This document shows positions 13,396 to 27,019 of a stretch of 64,000 bases of DNA, piece after piece (positions within the stretch are counted from its first letter, which is position 1; the number at the start of each line of letters is the position of its first letter). Below the pieces are notes generated by a model that was not told the origin of the DNA, searched no databases, and saw only the letters and a list, made by a program, of their open reading frames with translations. The stretch is from NCBI GenBank assembly GCA_013398275.1, contig VZSE01006029.1, positions 2,880,000 to 2,943,999 of the forward strand. Direction: 5' to 3'. The DNA comes from Promerops cafer (lineage: Eukaryota > Chordata > Aves > Passeriformes > Nectariniidae). The position numbers and the translations under genes were made by a program.

Positions 13396-15224
13396 AATTT
13401 TATGGTAAGCATTTAAAGAAAGCAGAAAGATCAGACTGTTTAAAAGCATATTATACTATTCCACTTCAACAGCTGGGGTACATGGGGGATAACTCATGCT
13501 TTAATATCAAAATAGTTACTGCATTTTGAGTGTTCTGATAGAAAAAAAAAGAAATAATATGAGAGCTTTTAAGAGAATATGGCTCCAACAGCATGACAGG
13601 ATATTCTTGTGAGGATGACTATTCTAATCACCATGCAATTGCATTTATCCAGCTTAGACCAACCTTAACTCTCTGTTTGGTTTATCCATGCTTCTTGTGA
13701 CACATCTATAATCAAGATTAAGTGGTGGTGAAGTCAGGTGAATGTAATAAAACATCCACCACAGATTCACATGAAGCATAAACAGCACTCTAGTGTGCTA
13801 CTGGGTACACTGTTCCAGCAGAGGTGCCAATATCTACCCAACAACAGATGCCAAGTGTTTTCTTTAAGTTAAGGTAGGCCAAAATACAATACAGCCCTCA
13901 GTAAAAAAGGCTACGGACTAGCAGTACACTTACACAGCATAAGTAGTAGAGACGAGCAGAAGTGACAGCATTTACAAAGTTCCTCAAACATGTTCTTATT
14001 ACTTGAATGACCTTGGGTTCCTTTGAAGACATCCAGTGGGACGTTACACAAAACAAACATCATCAGTCCTAATTCTACACTCCTGGAATTCTGACAGCAA
14101 ACAAAAATGAGTCCAAAAGTAACGTGTGGCAAGAGGGAGGCATCCTCATCTGATACAAATTAGAGTAGTTCCATTTCTAGACTAGAATCAAGAGTAATGA
14201 TTCCACTTTTGTCTTCTCTGACACAAGACTGTGAAAGATGCTAATCTGACAGTCTTAAAAATGGTTTCTCTACAAACTAGTTTTAGTCTTTCATAATGTA
14301 GACTAGTAAAGTGAAGCTATCTGGTGAATTTTGTTTCAGCAAGTTTTATTCAGCGAGTTTCTTACATGCCCAAAATCTTCATACAAGGTGGGGAAAGGGG
14401 ATGTGTCTCCCATCTTGTAGCCTCCAACTCCAGTCATAAGGTCACTCTCAATGTTAAATGCTATTAATTTCCAAGTATTAGTGCAAAAGCACATATTTAA
14501 ATATTTTCAAAATTAAATAAATGGGTTTTTTACACTTTCTTGTTTTAAGTGAGCCATTTTAAAAACAAACTTTTCTAAAAAGAAAGCAGCAGCCAGTGTC
14601 ACTGTTTGACTATCATTAGCCTCCTGAATGTACTGCTTTAATACAATAATACTGGAAAGCAGGCATATTAATGATCACAATAATGATTTGCCAAGAAAAT
14701 GCCTGCAGTCATATTTTTTTCTGGTGGTACTAAGCATTCTGTCATCATACAAACTTTCCTTGAAGTTGTGAATGTTCAGCAGCTTACAGTTCAGAGTTCT
14801 GCTACCTAAGGATGAGAAGATGGTTAAAAAAATTCCTCCAAAACAATACTGCCCTAAGGGACTTATGTATCAGTAAATGAAGAGCATTTCGCTGAATCAG
14901 CAAACCCAGTACTCTAGTCTGGGTACAGCCAGAGCACATTTTTTAAACTGAAGTGTCGTTCATTCCCTCAAAAGGACGCCACCCTGAAAGGGTCACGCTC
15001 ACCCCGGTGAAGCCCCTTCCATGCAGCATGGCTTCACACAGGCCAGGTGACCTCTTTACATCAACCACGCCTTTAGGTGCAGGTCTCAGCACGGAGTGAT
15101 AACCACCTCATGTGCATAAATACGTTTTTAAAAACAAACAAAAACCCCACAAAAACAAACAAAAAAACCCACAACTCCAACAAACAACAACAAACCCCAG
15201 GGAAAGTGCGGGGGAGTTGAGGTG
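13396..15224. other. Non-coding DNA, A-rich at its right end
   Basis: No gene is recognisable. Near 15,128-15,196 an A-rich (CAAA/CAA)n low-complexity stretch directly precedes the CpG island. Confidence 0.4.
15128..15196. repeat. A-rich (CAAA)n low-complexity tract
   Basis: Interrupted runs of aaaacaaac, ccccacaaaa and caacaacaac make a low-complexity tract immediately 5' of the CpG island. Confidence 0.7.
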
Positions 15225-15860
15225 GTGTCCCGAGGGCTTCCGCCCAACAAACTGCTCCGTCCTTTTGAGCTTTTGATCCTACTCCGGCCTCAGCGAAGGG
15301 CCCACGGCGGATAAGCGTCCTCACGGCCGCCCAGGGCCGCAGCTCTCCTTCCCGGGAAAGACCCCGCAGCTCTGAGCCGGGCCCGCTTCCCCCGCCCGGC
15401 TATGGACGGTCCCGGCGGCCGGCGAACAGCACCGCGGCAACCGCAGCCCTCAGCCCGGCGTTCTGCCGCGAAGCGGGGGCCGGGCCGGGCCGCCCCCAGC
15501 CCTCCGCTCAGTCCCGCGCCGGGGCGGGCTGCCTGATAAAGGCAAGGCTGCTTCGCTCCGCCCTGCTGTGCTCCCTGCTCCCTTCGCACCGCTCTCGCCC
15601 GCCCACGGCAGAGCTGCTGTGGCACGCCGGCAGGCGGACGTGCTCTGCCTGTCCTTCAGGCCGGCAGGCGAAGGTACCCCCGGTGCTGCGGCGTCGTGGG
15701 CCGGGCGGGCGCCGGGGGACGGGACAGGGTGTGTGGGCGCTCGGTAGGAGGATCGAGGGCCGTGGGCAGCCGGGCGCTCCGGGGCAGCGGCGGGTCCTGG
15801 AGAGGCGGCCTGAGCGGGGCGGTGAGCAGGTCACTGCAGCTGAACGCTGCTCGTGGGGTT
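15225..15860 (+). promoter_or_regulatory. CpG island, candidate SDR16C5 promoter and non-coding first exon
   Basis: A dense CpG block of about 630 bp lies 2.8 kb upstream of the SDR16C5 start codon. The first SDR16C5 coding exon has a good acceptor just before the ATG (ttttttatcag ending at 18,655), so an untranslated upstream exon is expected. This island is the nearest candidate, with a possible donor gtgagc at 15,822. An inverted CCAAT box (attgg) lies just outside at about 15,877. The open frames through the island on both strands follow from its GC content and show no domain. The link to SDR16C5 is inference; a divergent non-coding transcript is equally possible. Confidence 0.6.
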
Positions 15861-18655
15861 TCTTACGATGCTGATTGGGTTGGTGGGCATGCTGTGCCAA
15901 GGGGGAGTAAGGTTATCCAGCATCTCCGGGGGCTGAGGAATTTAGTGCTGCACTTGGGCAGCCTTGGCTACAGGACTGCTGTACTTCCGTGGGATCGCAA
16001 CTCTCCCTCTCAACTTTTTCTCAGTGAGAAAAATTCATCCTTGCCAAACGCTGCTCAGGTGATTGCGTGATCAACCTTTAGTCCTTCGACTAGCACAGGT
16101 GGTGTGCGGTTCAGCTGCCAGCCTCAATCCTGCACTTGTGATTCGTGAGCAGTGATGGTCTTTAAGATGTGTCAGGTCTGCAAGACCCTCTTGGTGGTGA
16201 GCGTTGGCACATGTACCAACAAGCCTTTGCTGGCCAAGTTATCTGCACTTGAAATCTGTCTGATACTTCTCTACCGCATAAAAGCTCTCCACACTTATGT
16301 CTGTATGGACATAGGCATATTAGAAAACAATACAAGGCATCAGAAGTGATCTGAGATCATATAAATGTGCCAAAGGCCCCCTTGGTTAATTCACCTGTAA
16401 ATACATCCCTCCTCACTTTAGTTGACAAGCCAAAATCGGCCAAGTGAGTGGCAAATTTAATTGTATGGATATGCTTGGTTACAGTAGCTGGTGTAAATAG
16501 CAATACTAATGCATTGAGTGAGAATGGAGGCACTGTCAAATCTGGCTTAGGGGAGAGATGTGTCCATGGAAATTAAGTGTCTCGTTGGAGGATGCAGTTG
16601 GTCTTCTAACAAGAAGACCTGTGGTCTGTATGCATAAACAACTCTACTTCATTAAGTGAAAGTCATACTTTTGTGAAAGGTCTAATGTGCCTCTGACCTA
16701 TACAAGACTAATATATGAATATTTTACTTCAGGAATTACTGTCATAAATTTTAAACTGAGTTTAGGTCAAATTGTGTATTGCCTCTGAAGGCTTGGTTTT
16801 CCTTTCCTGGTTACCTCCTTGGTTTTCCATAGGGATTAACTTTAACATCCTTATCTATGCCAGAGATACCAGTCCCCTTTCATGCAAATGGAGGGTTTTA
16901 TGTTAAGCGCATTAAATTAGAGCAGTCAAGTTAAATTCAGCAATTACATTTATTTTAAAGACTTGTTGCTTCTGTTTTAAACTCAACAAAGAACTTGTGC
17001 TTCCAAAAACTTGCACTTGTTTATGTACATGAAATTTAATAACATTTTTCCTGTATAACTATTTTTGCTTAAAACCATAATAGCTCTATAGATAAGAGAG
17101 CCTATTACGGGAAATGCCAATATTGGATCTAGAAAAATATTCCAGTGCTGTTTTGGTATTTGTTTCATTTCTTAATGGTGTTACTGCCTCTGCACACATT
17201 TTGTCACATTTTAATGAGAATGAAGACTAGAAAGTACTCAACAGAAAGCATTCACCCCATGACTTTGCCAGAAAGACCTTGTTTTCCTACCCACTATGTC
17301 TTTGGCAAATGTTTTTCTGTTATCAGAACAGTTTTAAGATGTCCCAATGTTTCTGCCAGAAAACTTTCTGAAGTGACTAGCTCTGCTCTAGCAGAGGCCT
17401 GTTTCTTTTCAAGACCAGCCTAGTTTCCCATGTAGAAAACCTGAGACTTGTGGTAACACATGTATGTTCACATGCTAAATTTCATGAACTTTGCTCAGAG
17501 TAGCAGAGACCTAAGTTACTTATTTCCTGGCACTTGTCAAACATGATTACCTATAAACATAGATAGCAGAGTTAACTAAGAGATGTAATCAGTCTGGGCA
17601 TGTAGTGCTAAAGGTTGAAGTGTAAGTGCCAGCATGCTCTACCTTTAGCTGAGAAAGAAGATGTTATTGCTTCATAATTTTGTTAGTCAAAGACTAAAAC
17701 CTGTTTTGACCAAGGATTAGTTTCTTGCACAGCTTTTGTATACTGGGAAATAAAATAACATTCCTCCAAGGACTTAAAGGCCTGCTTGGTGTCGGCATTA
17801 CCGGGATGCGTACAGATGGTGAGGTTAAACACGTACCTGACATGGTATGATTCAAGCCTATGACATTTGCTTAAAGCAGGGAGGTGAAGAGAAGAAACTC
17901 AACAGCTTTGCAGTGCATTCTCAAAGAACTGTGTTCAACTGCAAAAGCAGGCTCTCTTCAGTAATGGTAGTACAGGTAGCTGAAAAGTTAGTAGTGACAG
18001 GTACTTATTTACCTAGTGTGCTTTGGAGATTTATGAGCATATTGTCTTCTGAAGCTCCTTATGCACATGTTTTTTCAGCACAATTGGGACTGTGAGTTGT
18101 TCTGCATATGGTTTCATGGTGACAAGGAGTGCCTACAAAGCAAAAAATGTTGTGGTCCTAAAAGCAGAATTTTTCCTGACCTATAGTACTGACTTGTGAG
18201 CACTGAAGTTCTTTGATCAAACCATAAGTTTTGATTTGTAATTGTCATTAATTTCTGCTTAAGATGCTCAGTGGGCAGATTTTTATTAGTAGTAGTATGT
18301 ATTTATTTATTTTAGATTTTTGTCCACATTCTGTCAGAGCAGAGAATGAAACTCATGGCATGAGGGATGAGGAATTTCTAAAGCAGATGGGGGCAGGTGT
18401 GTCCTATTGCTGCTGAGTGGTAAATGAATTGTGTACTGCATCGGGGAGGAAAGTGGATGCAACCTGAAGATGAGACAGAAACAGGACAAACAGATTAGAT
18501 ATGCAGGTGTAAGCCTATATATTTTTTGAAACGACACTCAAAAGCAGGCTACAGAAAATATTTAGAATGGATCTGAAAATGTTTTTTGCAATGTTGATGT
18601 TTGCATTTTCTCTATGGTTTACCCTATCTGGTAAATGTTTTGGATTTTTTATCAG
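15861..18655. other. Probable 5' intron of SDR16C5
   Basis: AT-rich sequence without a supported gene, ending in a polypyrimidine tract and AG at 18,655. If the CpG island holds the first exon, this is the first intron. Confidence 0.4.
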
Positions 18656-18678
18656 GTATCTGAAGAAATAGCCTGAAG

Positions 18679-21600
18679 ATGAACTTCTTCCTGGAAACAT
18701 TAAAATTCATTGTACTTTTTGTTTATTACTTACTGGAGTCACTGGTGTTCTTTATTGTTCCTGGACGGAAGAAGAATGTTAGTGGTGAAATCGTATTAAT
18801 AACAGGAGCAGGAAGTGGCATTGGAAGACTCTTAGCAGTAAAGTTTGCCAGCCTTGGAGCCACAGTGGTCCTCTGGGATATTAATCAAGAGGGGCTCAAC
18901 TGCACAGTTAGACTGGCCAGAGAAAATGGAGCAGGAAGAGTGCACTCTTACATCTGTGACTGTAGCAAAAGACAGGATATCTACAGAGTAGCTGACCAGG
19001 TAAAGTATCGTATTTGTGGCTTTGACATTATTCTAGGATGAGTGCAAGCTTGGGTATAAGATGCATGATTAAGTTTTCTAGTGAATTCAAAGCAAGAGAT
19101 TAAAGTTAATTCATTCTGAATGTATTGCACTTCCTATCTATTTCAAGAATTCTGTTTTTTAGAGTTGACTTGCGTATCTCTATTCCTTAAAAAATAAAAA
19201 GAGCTGGCTCTCTTTTTCAGTAACTCATTTTAACTGGGTTGCTTCTCATTCATTCATTCAATTACCAAGCAGGCGCTTAATCGTGAAGTGCGGAAAATCA
19301 ATTTATTGAAGCTAAAGCACTATTTCAAGTTCTGGCAGCCTTTTACCAAAAGACCATACATTGTAAAAAGGATTAACTGCTTAGGCAATTTTCAAATAAT
19401 TCCATTGCTGTGAAGAGATTTTTGCAGACTTACTTTATCTAAATTCATAAATGTATTTTGATGTCTTAAATATTTCTTTCTTTCATTTCTGAAGAGCTTT
19501 GTAAACAAAGCATGTGGTTAGATAATTCTGGCAGACTAAAATTGTTAAACAGTTTCAAGTGTAAGAACCTGTTCTCATTCGTTTAAAATTTGCTAAACTT
19601 AACTGTTGAACCAAGAGGTTTCCACAGTGAGTCTTGCCTGGGGATGATTTTTTTTTTTTAAAGTTCAGCTGTCCTCAGGAACATCTTTTGGTTGAAATAA
19701 TATTTCGATGCTCTTTAAGAAGCTCTAGCCTTCTATCTTTTTCTATCTGTGCAAAAATTACTATGACAGGCTGTCTGATACATGAAGCTTGTGCATGAAT
19801 TGCAGTTTGTTAGAGGCTGGTGCTATTGGTTTTGTATTCCAGTAATGCTGATCAGCCTTGGTCCCTCTTGCAGCTCTGTTACACCAGCTGAGCTGGACAT
19901 CTGCTGTCCTTGCAGAGAAGTTGCATGTCTCTCCACAGGCCTGTAGCTGCACTTCCTGCTGAACTGGGAGAACTGGAGGAAGAGTATTGTAGTGTGAAGG
20001 ATACTGGAATGAAAATTAACCTTTAGTTTTGAGTACTTGAATTGAGGGCTAGCACTCTGAGCCCACGGAGAAAAGCAGTGGCTGAGCAATGCTGGCCAAA
20101 TTTGAAAAAGAGAACAGGGTGCAGATCTGTGTGACATGGGTTCAGGATGACGCAGGAACAGAGAAGTTGCAGTAGGGTCCAGTGCATGGTGCCTCACTTA
20201 CAACCTTCTGTCAGCAGTTCAGCCACTGTCAGATTCACTAATAATCCTCATGCTCATCTGCACAGAAGAAAGCACCTTACTACCATTATTTCAGAAATGT
20301 CATGTCCTGCTGGTGATGTGGAATCATCCAATCTTACCAGTTACAAAAAGACTTTAGTATTAGGTGGTGCTCAGTGCCACTGTTTAATTCATGCAGTGTA
20401 GTAGACTTTGGTTCTTAGTGCTCAGCATCAGCCTTTGGAAGATATGACAGCATGGTTCCAGGTCCTTTCTCCTCTTCTGGTGATTCAGCTTTTTGCAGAC
20501 TTAGAGTTTTGCAAGACTGTGGTGAACTAAATTCATGCTAACAGGGCAAGATATGTTTGAAAACTTTGCATCCAATAAAACAGTCTTAAAGCCAAAATGA
20601 AATGTATGTGAATCTTTAATATGTGCTTCATCAGCCACACAGAGACACCATGAAAAAGTTACTTTGATAGGAGGAAAACATAAAGGCTCTGCATGTATCA
20701 GGTCATTGTTTCTTTCCTGTACCAACAGGATGAAGGACAGCCTTTTGGATATTAAAAACTATAGCTTAAAATTTATTTCTAATGTTCCTGTTCCAGAAGT
20801 ACCCAACTCCTAAAGCTTAGTTTAAAAAAATAAACAAGATTAGAGCAAGTTTAAGGAAGACAAGTTAAGCTAGAATAAAGGATAGGTGATAAGTTATTCT
20901 TTAATTCCTTACTGTTACCCATTTCATTTTTCCCAGACAGCTCAGATCAATGACCTGTACTTCAAATTCTATATTAAATATTTTCGTTCTCCTTTGGAGA
21001 ATATCTTGCAATCAGCTGGCCTACAGTTGTTCTCTCAAATTAGTCTGTTCATGACTGTTCTCAATCTGGAGCTAAAATGAAAACTATACTTTCTCTTACT
21101 GAATTAAATGTATAGATATTATTTTTTACCCAACTTAATTTCTGGGGTAGAGTGTACCAGATTCTAGTCCAGAATTGCTCTTTAGTTTTAAGATGTGCTT
21201 GCTGTAGAAAATTGCTTGTTGTATTAATTAAGCTTTCTGCATTGAAGACTTAACTGGAACATTTGTCCTTGGAAACAGAGGTGCTGAAAGTAGAAGCTTG
21301 TGTGGAGCTGTTGGGCTCCACAGATCTGAAGAAAATTCATTTGAGAGCTCACCTTTAAAAAGGCATCAGGTGAGACTGGAAGAACCTGAGGTGTTTGCAT
21401 CCATAACAAGCATAAGTTCAACTCATTTAAATGTGTAATATTTTTATTTGTTAAGTTTTCATATATAATATTGGAAAGAATGTTTTGTATTTATTGCACA
21501 GTATCTTGATCCTTTTTGTTTTAGGTTAAAAAAGAAGTTGGCGATGTCAGCATCCTAATCAACAACGCTGGTATTGTAATTGGGAAGAGATTTCTTGATT

Positions 21601-24600
21601 CTCCAGATTCACTTGTAGAAAAAACCATGGAAGTGAACGCAATGGCACACTTCTGGGTAATACCTGTATTTTGCATGTACATACTAAGACATCCTTTTAA
21701 CATGTTTTCAATGTTAATTTTGCCTTTTGGAACTGAGGAAAACATGCAAGGGTATAGATCTCTTTGGAGGTTCAGTCAGAAATGATACAAGAAATTATTT
21801 ACTTTGCTCTGCAGTCTGTAAAATTAAGCGTAGAAGAATGGATCCTTTGGGAATTTCTAGTGTAGACAGGTGGAAGCACTTGACATTTAGAAATTCTCTT
21901 AAGAACTGAAGTCTACCATCTGCTAAATTCTGAGGCTAGTCATAAGTCATTGTCTCATTATTAACTGACGTGAAGCAGGCCCACCTTAATAGTTGCTGCC
22001 CCTAGTAACAGAGAAGCGTTCAATTCTACTTCAGTTCTTCTGTTCTGTTAGTGTTCTAGTTGTTCTGTGGCTGTGATAATTTCAGTAAGAAACACCACGT
22101 TCTGATAGTCCTCTTAATAATAAGTGGAGTTTTTGTCCAGAATGAGTAACCTGGTGTGCTTTTTCTTCCTTTTAGTGAAGGCAGGTCACCTCCATGGTGT
22201 TTCTATCATAAAGAATTGTAAAGAGAATAATCAGTCATATTTCAATTTATTTAGAAATAAATTTAATCACAAAGATTTAATGAATTTAGCAGAAGGAAAA
22301 CATGAAATTAAAATCTTTGCCGTTTCACAAAATTTGCAGTAAACAATTCTCATTTGAAAGAAACTTCATTACTAGATTAAGCTATATATTTAGCTTTCAT
22401 CGAGTTACCGTCTGTCTGGTAGTACTGGTGGGGTGGGAACTCCCCATTTAAGTAGTTGAAGATTAGAGTTTAAACAACAAGCTCCACATACATCCACACA
22501 TCTTTCCATAGTGGAAGGGGGAAAGTTTATTTAAACTGTTGGGAGAATTTCTCTAAAACCAATAAATACCTTAAAAATATTATGCCATTTAGCTTACTTA
22601 GTGAAATGTTACATTGCAGCTCTAATTTTCTTTGCAGACTTACAAAGCCTTCCTCCCAGCAATGATTGCTGCTAACCATGGACACTTGGTTAGCATAGCA
22701 AGCTGTGCAGGACTGTGTGGATCTAATCAGATTTCAGGTACTGTATTAAAGCTAATACTAATTGTGGTAATTAGTTTGATTTTAAACTCTGCCATCAATA
22801 TCCATGGTGGAAAAAAAAACCCAAACTGATTTTGGATTTCTGGATCTTTCCATATAGTTAAAGCAAGTAGTCAGACTTTCAAAACAGCTGACCTTAAACA
22901 GACCATTTCTTTACAAAACGTTTTCCAGAAGCTCAGCAATGCTGTGAAACAGGTTTTTCTGTCAAGGCAGAAGGATCTAGAAGCCATATAGAACTTTGGA
23001 AGCTGAGAGCCTCAATGTTGTTAAAATTTGCTTGCAGGTTTCTGATAGGGAAGAGGCTGCTTTAGATTTAGAGGAAACTCAGTAAGCATTTCTGGAACAT
23101 GTATACAAAGAGGGAGGAATATGAAATAAGGTGACATAGCAGTAAAAGAAATCTAGCTCCAAGGGATTGATAATAACTACAAACTGAGTTTCAAGTTGAA
23201 ACCACATTACAGAGTCTTGAAAACATGAGTTTGAGGCATAATAAGTGAGTGCATGGATTTAAAGAAAAAATGGTATGAAAAAATAATTTCATTTACTATT
23301 GTTCATTAGAGAGTGGAAAAGTGGTAGCAGGTAGTCAGGAAAAACTCTGTCTGCCAGTCTAGAACAAGAGTTGATGTAGGAGATGAAAGAAAAGGAATGA
23401 ATCAGATCAAAAGCAAATTTTAACCTAATCCTGAGAACCGTTCCTATTCTGATGTGAAGTGGTTTAGTATTGGACAGTAAAGTTTAATTTGTAAATTTAA
23501 ATATTTAACTGCAATTAATGTTTTATTTTACAGATTACTGTGCAAGTAAATTTGCAGCAGTTGGTTTTGCAGAGTCAATTGATATGGAGATGAGAGCTCT
23601 GAGAAAGACTGGTGTTAAAACCACCATTGTGTGTCCTTACGTCATAAACACAGGAATGTTTGATGGTGTTAAATCCAAGTGAGTAAATTCTTGTGAGGTT
23701 TTTATCCAAGTTGGATTTTTAGGATGTTATAAACCCCTATTTCCTTTAGGAAAATCATGAGCCAGGCTTTTTTCTTCTTGTATTATTTTTAAGGCTTCCA
23801 ATGAGTGTTAACAGTTCTATCCAGTGACTGGGTGACTCAAAAGGCCTAGGTACTTTACTACTCATTTAAGCTGAAGTGTGAAACATAATTGGTGTCCTTT
23901 CCTCTGCAGAAGCCAAATGTTCTATTTGTTCTCTCTGGTTTCTAAACCCCCCATTCTCCTCCTGAAATTGATGGCATAGCTTTGCTTAGTATGCATGTAT
24001 AATGACAAAGTTTAGGAGCTAAATAAAAGTCTGGTGTGTCTTAATATGAGGTCTCTGGCTTTCTCTTATGAGAGGTCATACAGGGGAAAATAACAATGTC
24101 CACTCACTCTAACATAATGAAGATTCTGTTGTTCATAAGACTTGTGGTATTTATTTATTTTTTTAGTTGAATAACTGTAAAATTTGGACTTCTTTGAATA
24201 AAACGTGAATCCAAAGCATTTTGTGTTATAGCAATAAATATTTTCTTTTTCAGGTGGCCACATGTGCTTCCTATGCTGGATCCAGAGTATGTGGCTGAGA
24301 GGATAATCAGTGCTGTTCGGCAGGACCAAGAAATATTGTTTATACCACGCATAATTTATTTTTTATGTTTTTTGAAAAGGTAAGTTATGTTTCTTTTCTC
24401 CTCTCTCTTTTTTATCCGGGGATGCTTAAAAGTGTAAAAGAGGCTTCTACTTACTGGTGTGACTTTTCATTAAGTTGTGCACATTTTTGGAAGGGGTTTT
24501 TTTGTTTGTTTGTTTCTATGGGTTCAGTCTACCCTTGGTCCACAGAACAATGACAGAAATGTCTAACTGTGCCTTGCTGACTTTATTGGGGTGCAGTTTT

Positions 24601-25048
24601 ACTGGGGGCAGTAGAGGCTGAGCCTGCTTCTCCATAACTGCATGTCAGAGAGTTATTGGTTGGAAAAGACCTCTGAGATCACTGAGTCCAGCTGTAAGCC
24701 CATCTGGTGTCTTGATCCAGCATTTGGGCACTTTTGACTCTGTTGCAAGCCAGGCTGGAATACTGATCTATCTAATAACTTAGGCTGCCAAATGAGTATA
24801 GAGGATATTTTGAGAAGACCAATGGGTCTATATTCTAAAGAGTATACTGCCTTTGCCAGTGTTAGCCAGGTTAAACTAATTCTGAGATAAAACTGCACAA
24901 CTCTTCTGATGTCTGTTCCTTTCTATCTTCTTCCTCCATGTCCCTACCTTACAGCTTCCTACCAGTGAAAGTAGCTGTTCTCCTTTTAGACTACTTTGGA
25001 ATGCTTGATATGATGAATACCTTCAAAGGTCGACCAAAGAAGGAGTGA
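18679..25048 (+). CDS. SDR16C5: Epidermal retinol dehydrogenase 2-like SDR (SDR16C5), six coding exons, 305 aa
   Basis: Coding exons: 18679-18999, 21525-21656, 22638-22737, 23534-23678, 24254-24379 and 24955-25048. All junctions are GT-AG and the frame stays open to the TGA at 25046. A stop lies in frame shortly upstream of the ATG. The 305 aa agree with about 309 in human SDR16C5. Visible features: an N-terminal hydrophobic anchor (residues about 10-27); the cofactor motif TGAGSGIG (42-49); Asp67 after strand 2, which favours NAD over NADP; NNAG (120-123); and the catalytic tetrad Asn145, Ser173, Tyr186, Lys190 within YCASK. A second hydrophobic stretch lies near the C-terminus, which ends basic (KGRPKKE). 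The family oxidises all-trans-retinol to retinaldehyde at ER membranes or lipid droplets, the rate-limiting step toward retinoic acid. Position beside CHCHD7/PLAG1 supports SDR16C5 rather than a more distant SDR16C or RDH10 relative. It looks intact. Confidence 0.95.
19000..21524 (+). other. SDR16C5 intron after coding exon 1
   Basis: 2,525 bp, with donor gtaaag and a T-rich acceptor tgttttag. No gene or recognisable repeat is visible inside. The other coding introns are 981, 796, 575 and 575 bp. Confidence 0.85.
24645..24705 (-). mobile_element. Short CR1 3'-end fragment in the last SDR16C5 intron
   Basis: tggttggaaaagacctctga followed by gatcactgagtccagctgt is the antisense of the CR1 3' terminus. 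About 60 bp are recognisable, between coding exons 5 and 6. Confidence 0.7.
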
Positions 25049-25835
25049 AAAAGCACCAAATTCAGAGACTAGCAGCTCTAAAGTGGATGTTGTTAAAGGT
25101 GGTGGTGGGAAAAGTTCGTTTCACTAGCAGCTGTGAACTTTGGGTGCCTCATTTCTCAATAGTAACAAGATTTTTAAGAGTTGCTTTTTAACTGGCTCTT
25201 AATCAGCAGCTTTCATCTGAACTATTTTTTTTAGTCCAGCGAATTGTTTTCTTTTCACCTCATTATGAAAATAGACTAATTAAATTTAGTTGTTTTGATT
25301 TATAATGTCTTAAATGTGATCCTGCATCACAAACCAATAATGGGCAACTTTGGGGAGAAGAAAAGACCAAGAAACCACATGTATTTAGCAGGTAGCCAGA
25401 AAAGCCTGTAGGGGATCTGAGTTCTTGCTGCCATTCAGTGAACCATGAGGATGGGCTGTACTGCTGGTGCCATTACCATTCCCTGGTGAGCTGAGGAATT
25501 CAAGAATTTCATGAAACAACAGATTCCAACTCTTACAAATGAAAGTTTTGTAAGATAAAAATATGTACTGTGTTGGTGAAAAAAAAATTACATTTATTAA
25601 TTTTTGGAGGTGTGATCTCTCAACTCACAGATGACAATGGATGTTGGGGCAGGGACAGGGAAGGATATGTAAATTAAGCATTTGTGCTGCTAATCTACTT
25701 TGTGCCTAATTTATTTTAAAAGCTAGTACCATGACTGCAACTTTGTAACAGAAGTCTTTGTATCTTTTAAGTACAGTATCTTAAGAACTATTTTGTCATC
25801 TCCTAAGAAGAATAAACTTGTATTTATAAAGCATG
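25049..25835 (+). other. SDR16C5: SDR16C5 3' UTR with poly(A) signal
   Basis: The first canonical AATAAA on the plus strand after the stop that I noticed is at 25811-25816, giving a 3' UTR of roughly 785 bases with cleavage expected about 15-25 bases later. The end is inferred from the signal alone. Confidence 0.55.
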
Positions 25836-27019
25836 AGACTGCCGGTCTAGGTGGGCTGTTCAATGTCTTGTCAAAACAGACAACGAACTACTAAAAGCAG
25901 AGGTGTTGTGTTGTATAATAGGGGTTTCTCTTGGGATTATTTCAGAAAGGAATGATGCTGACAGAACTGAATGGTATCATTTCAGCCATCCTTTGAATAA
26001 CAGCGTAATGTTTTGCTTCTCTGAGTTGGGTGACAGGTTGCCTTGTGTCTACAGAGACTTGTTTTACTTTTCCTTTATTCTTAGGACTGTCCATTTATTT
26101 TGAGCATATGCTGAAGAGGCATTTCCCTTTTTGGCAATGGATGCTTAGAAAGCTACCTTGACTTTTTGTAATCCCAAAACAAGAAAAAGGAAGCTTATGT
26201 GTATGTCACTTCTGTACGAGCTAAGTCCACTTCATGTCGCAGTTCTCTACTAGCAATTGGTACAGCAATTGAAACAGTATGGAGAAAAGGGGGACTTTTT
26301 TAATGGGGAGTGTTTTTTTCTTTAAATGATGGCCTAGAAACTACCTTCATTTCCCTTGTCTATACAAATAGTAAGGTTTGTTAGCAGAGGAAGGTTCACA
26401 TAGAACTACTTTACTACTAATGAGCAAGAAACACTGAGTAAAACAAGTGAGTTAAAAATCACCTTACCTTTATGATGGATTGATGAGAGCTAGAATTCAG
26501 ACTGATGAAGAAGAGATTTGTTTCAATCTCCTTTCAGATCTTCAGCTTTTCTTCCTCAAAATTTTTACTTATTTTACAGTACGCCTCAGGAAACAGAAGT
26601 TAACCAAATAAAAGAAGAGATTGTCTCAATGTGCAGTCCATACACACACTGCACTGTTCACAAATTCTACCACTAATAACTGTGTGGTGTATCTGTGTCT
26701 TCAGCCTCCTCACCTTTTTATACTAAAAGACATACTTTTCCCTCCTGACTATGAAGGACTAGATATGCAGAGTTCTGGAGCAAAGGGGAAAAGTGAGCTC
26801 TGCATATGAACACTGAGTATCAAACTCCAGCTCTAGTGAGAGCAAGTAGTTTTTCATTTTTAGTGTCTTTGTGAACACCTTCTGCTGAGGAAAATTAGAG
26901 GCAGTGAGTCTGGCAGTGGGATTTGGGGATTTTCAGCAGGTTCATGTTTTTCACAGCCCTAGGAGGATTTTACCTGATAATCTGTGCCAGATAAATACGT
27001 CTCCAAGGGATTTTACTAC
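25836..27019. other. Intergenic DNA downstream of SDR16C5
   Basis: No gene, promoter-like island or repeat that I recognise. Confidence 0.4.

Noticed and set aside
15290..16070. Overlapping frames of 63-130 aa on both strands
   Set aside because: The same GC-driven effect in the second CpG island; low-complexity composition and no domain.
16357..16539. Minus-strand frame with the words HLADFGLSTKV, resembling a protein kinase DFG segment
   Set aside because: No catalytic HRD loop precedes it, no APE-type motif follows, the frame ends at once, and there is no splice context. I take the match as chance.
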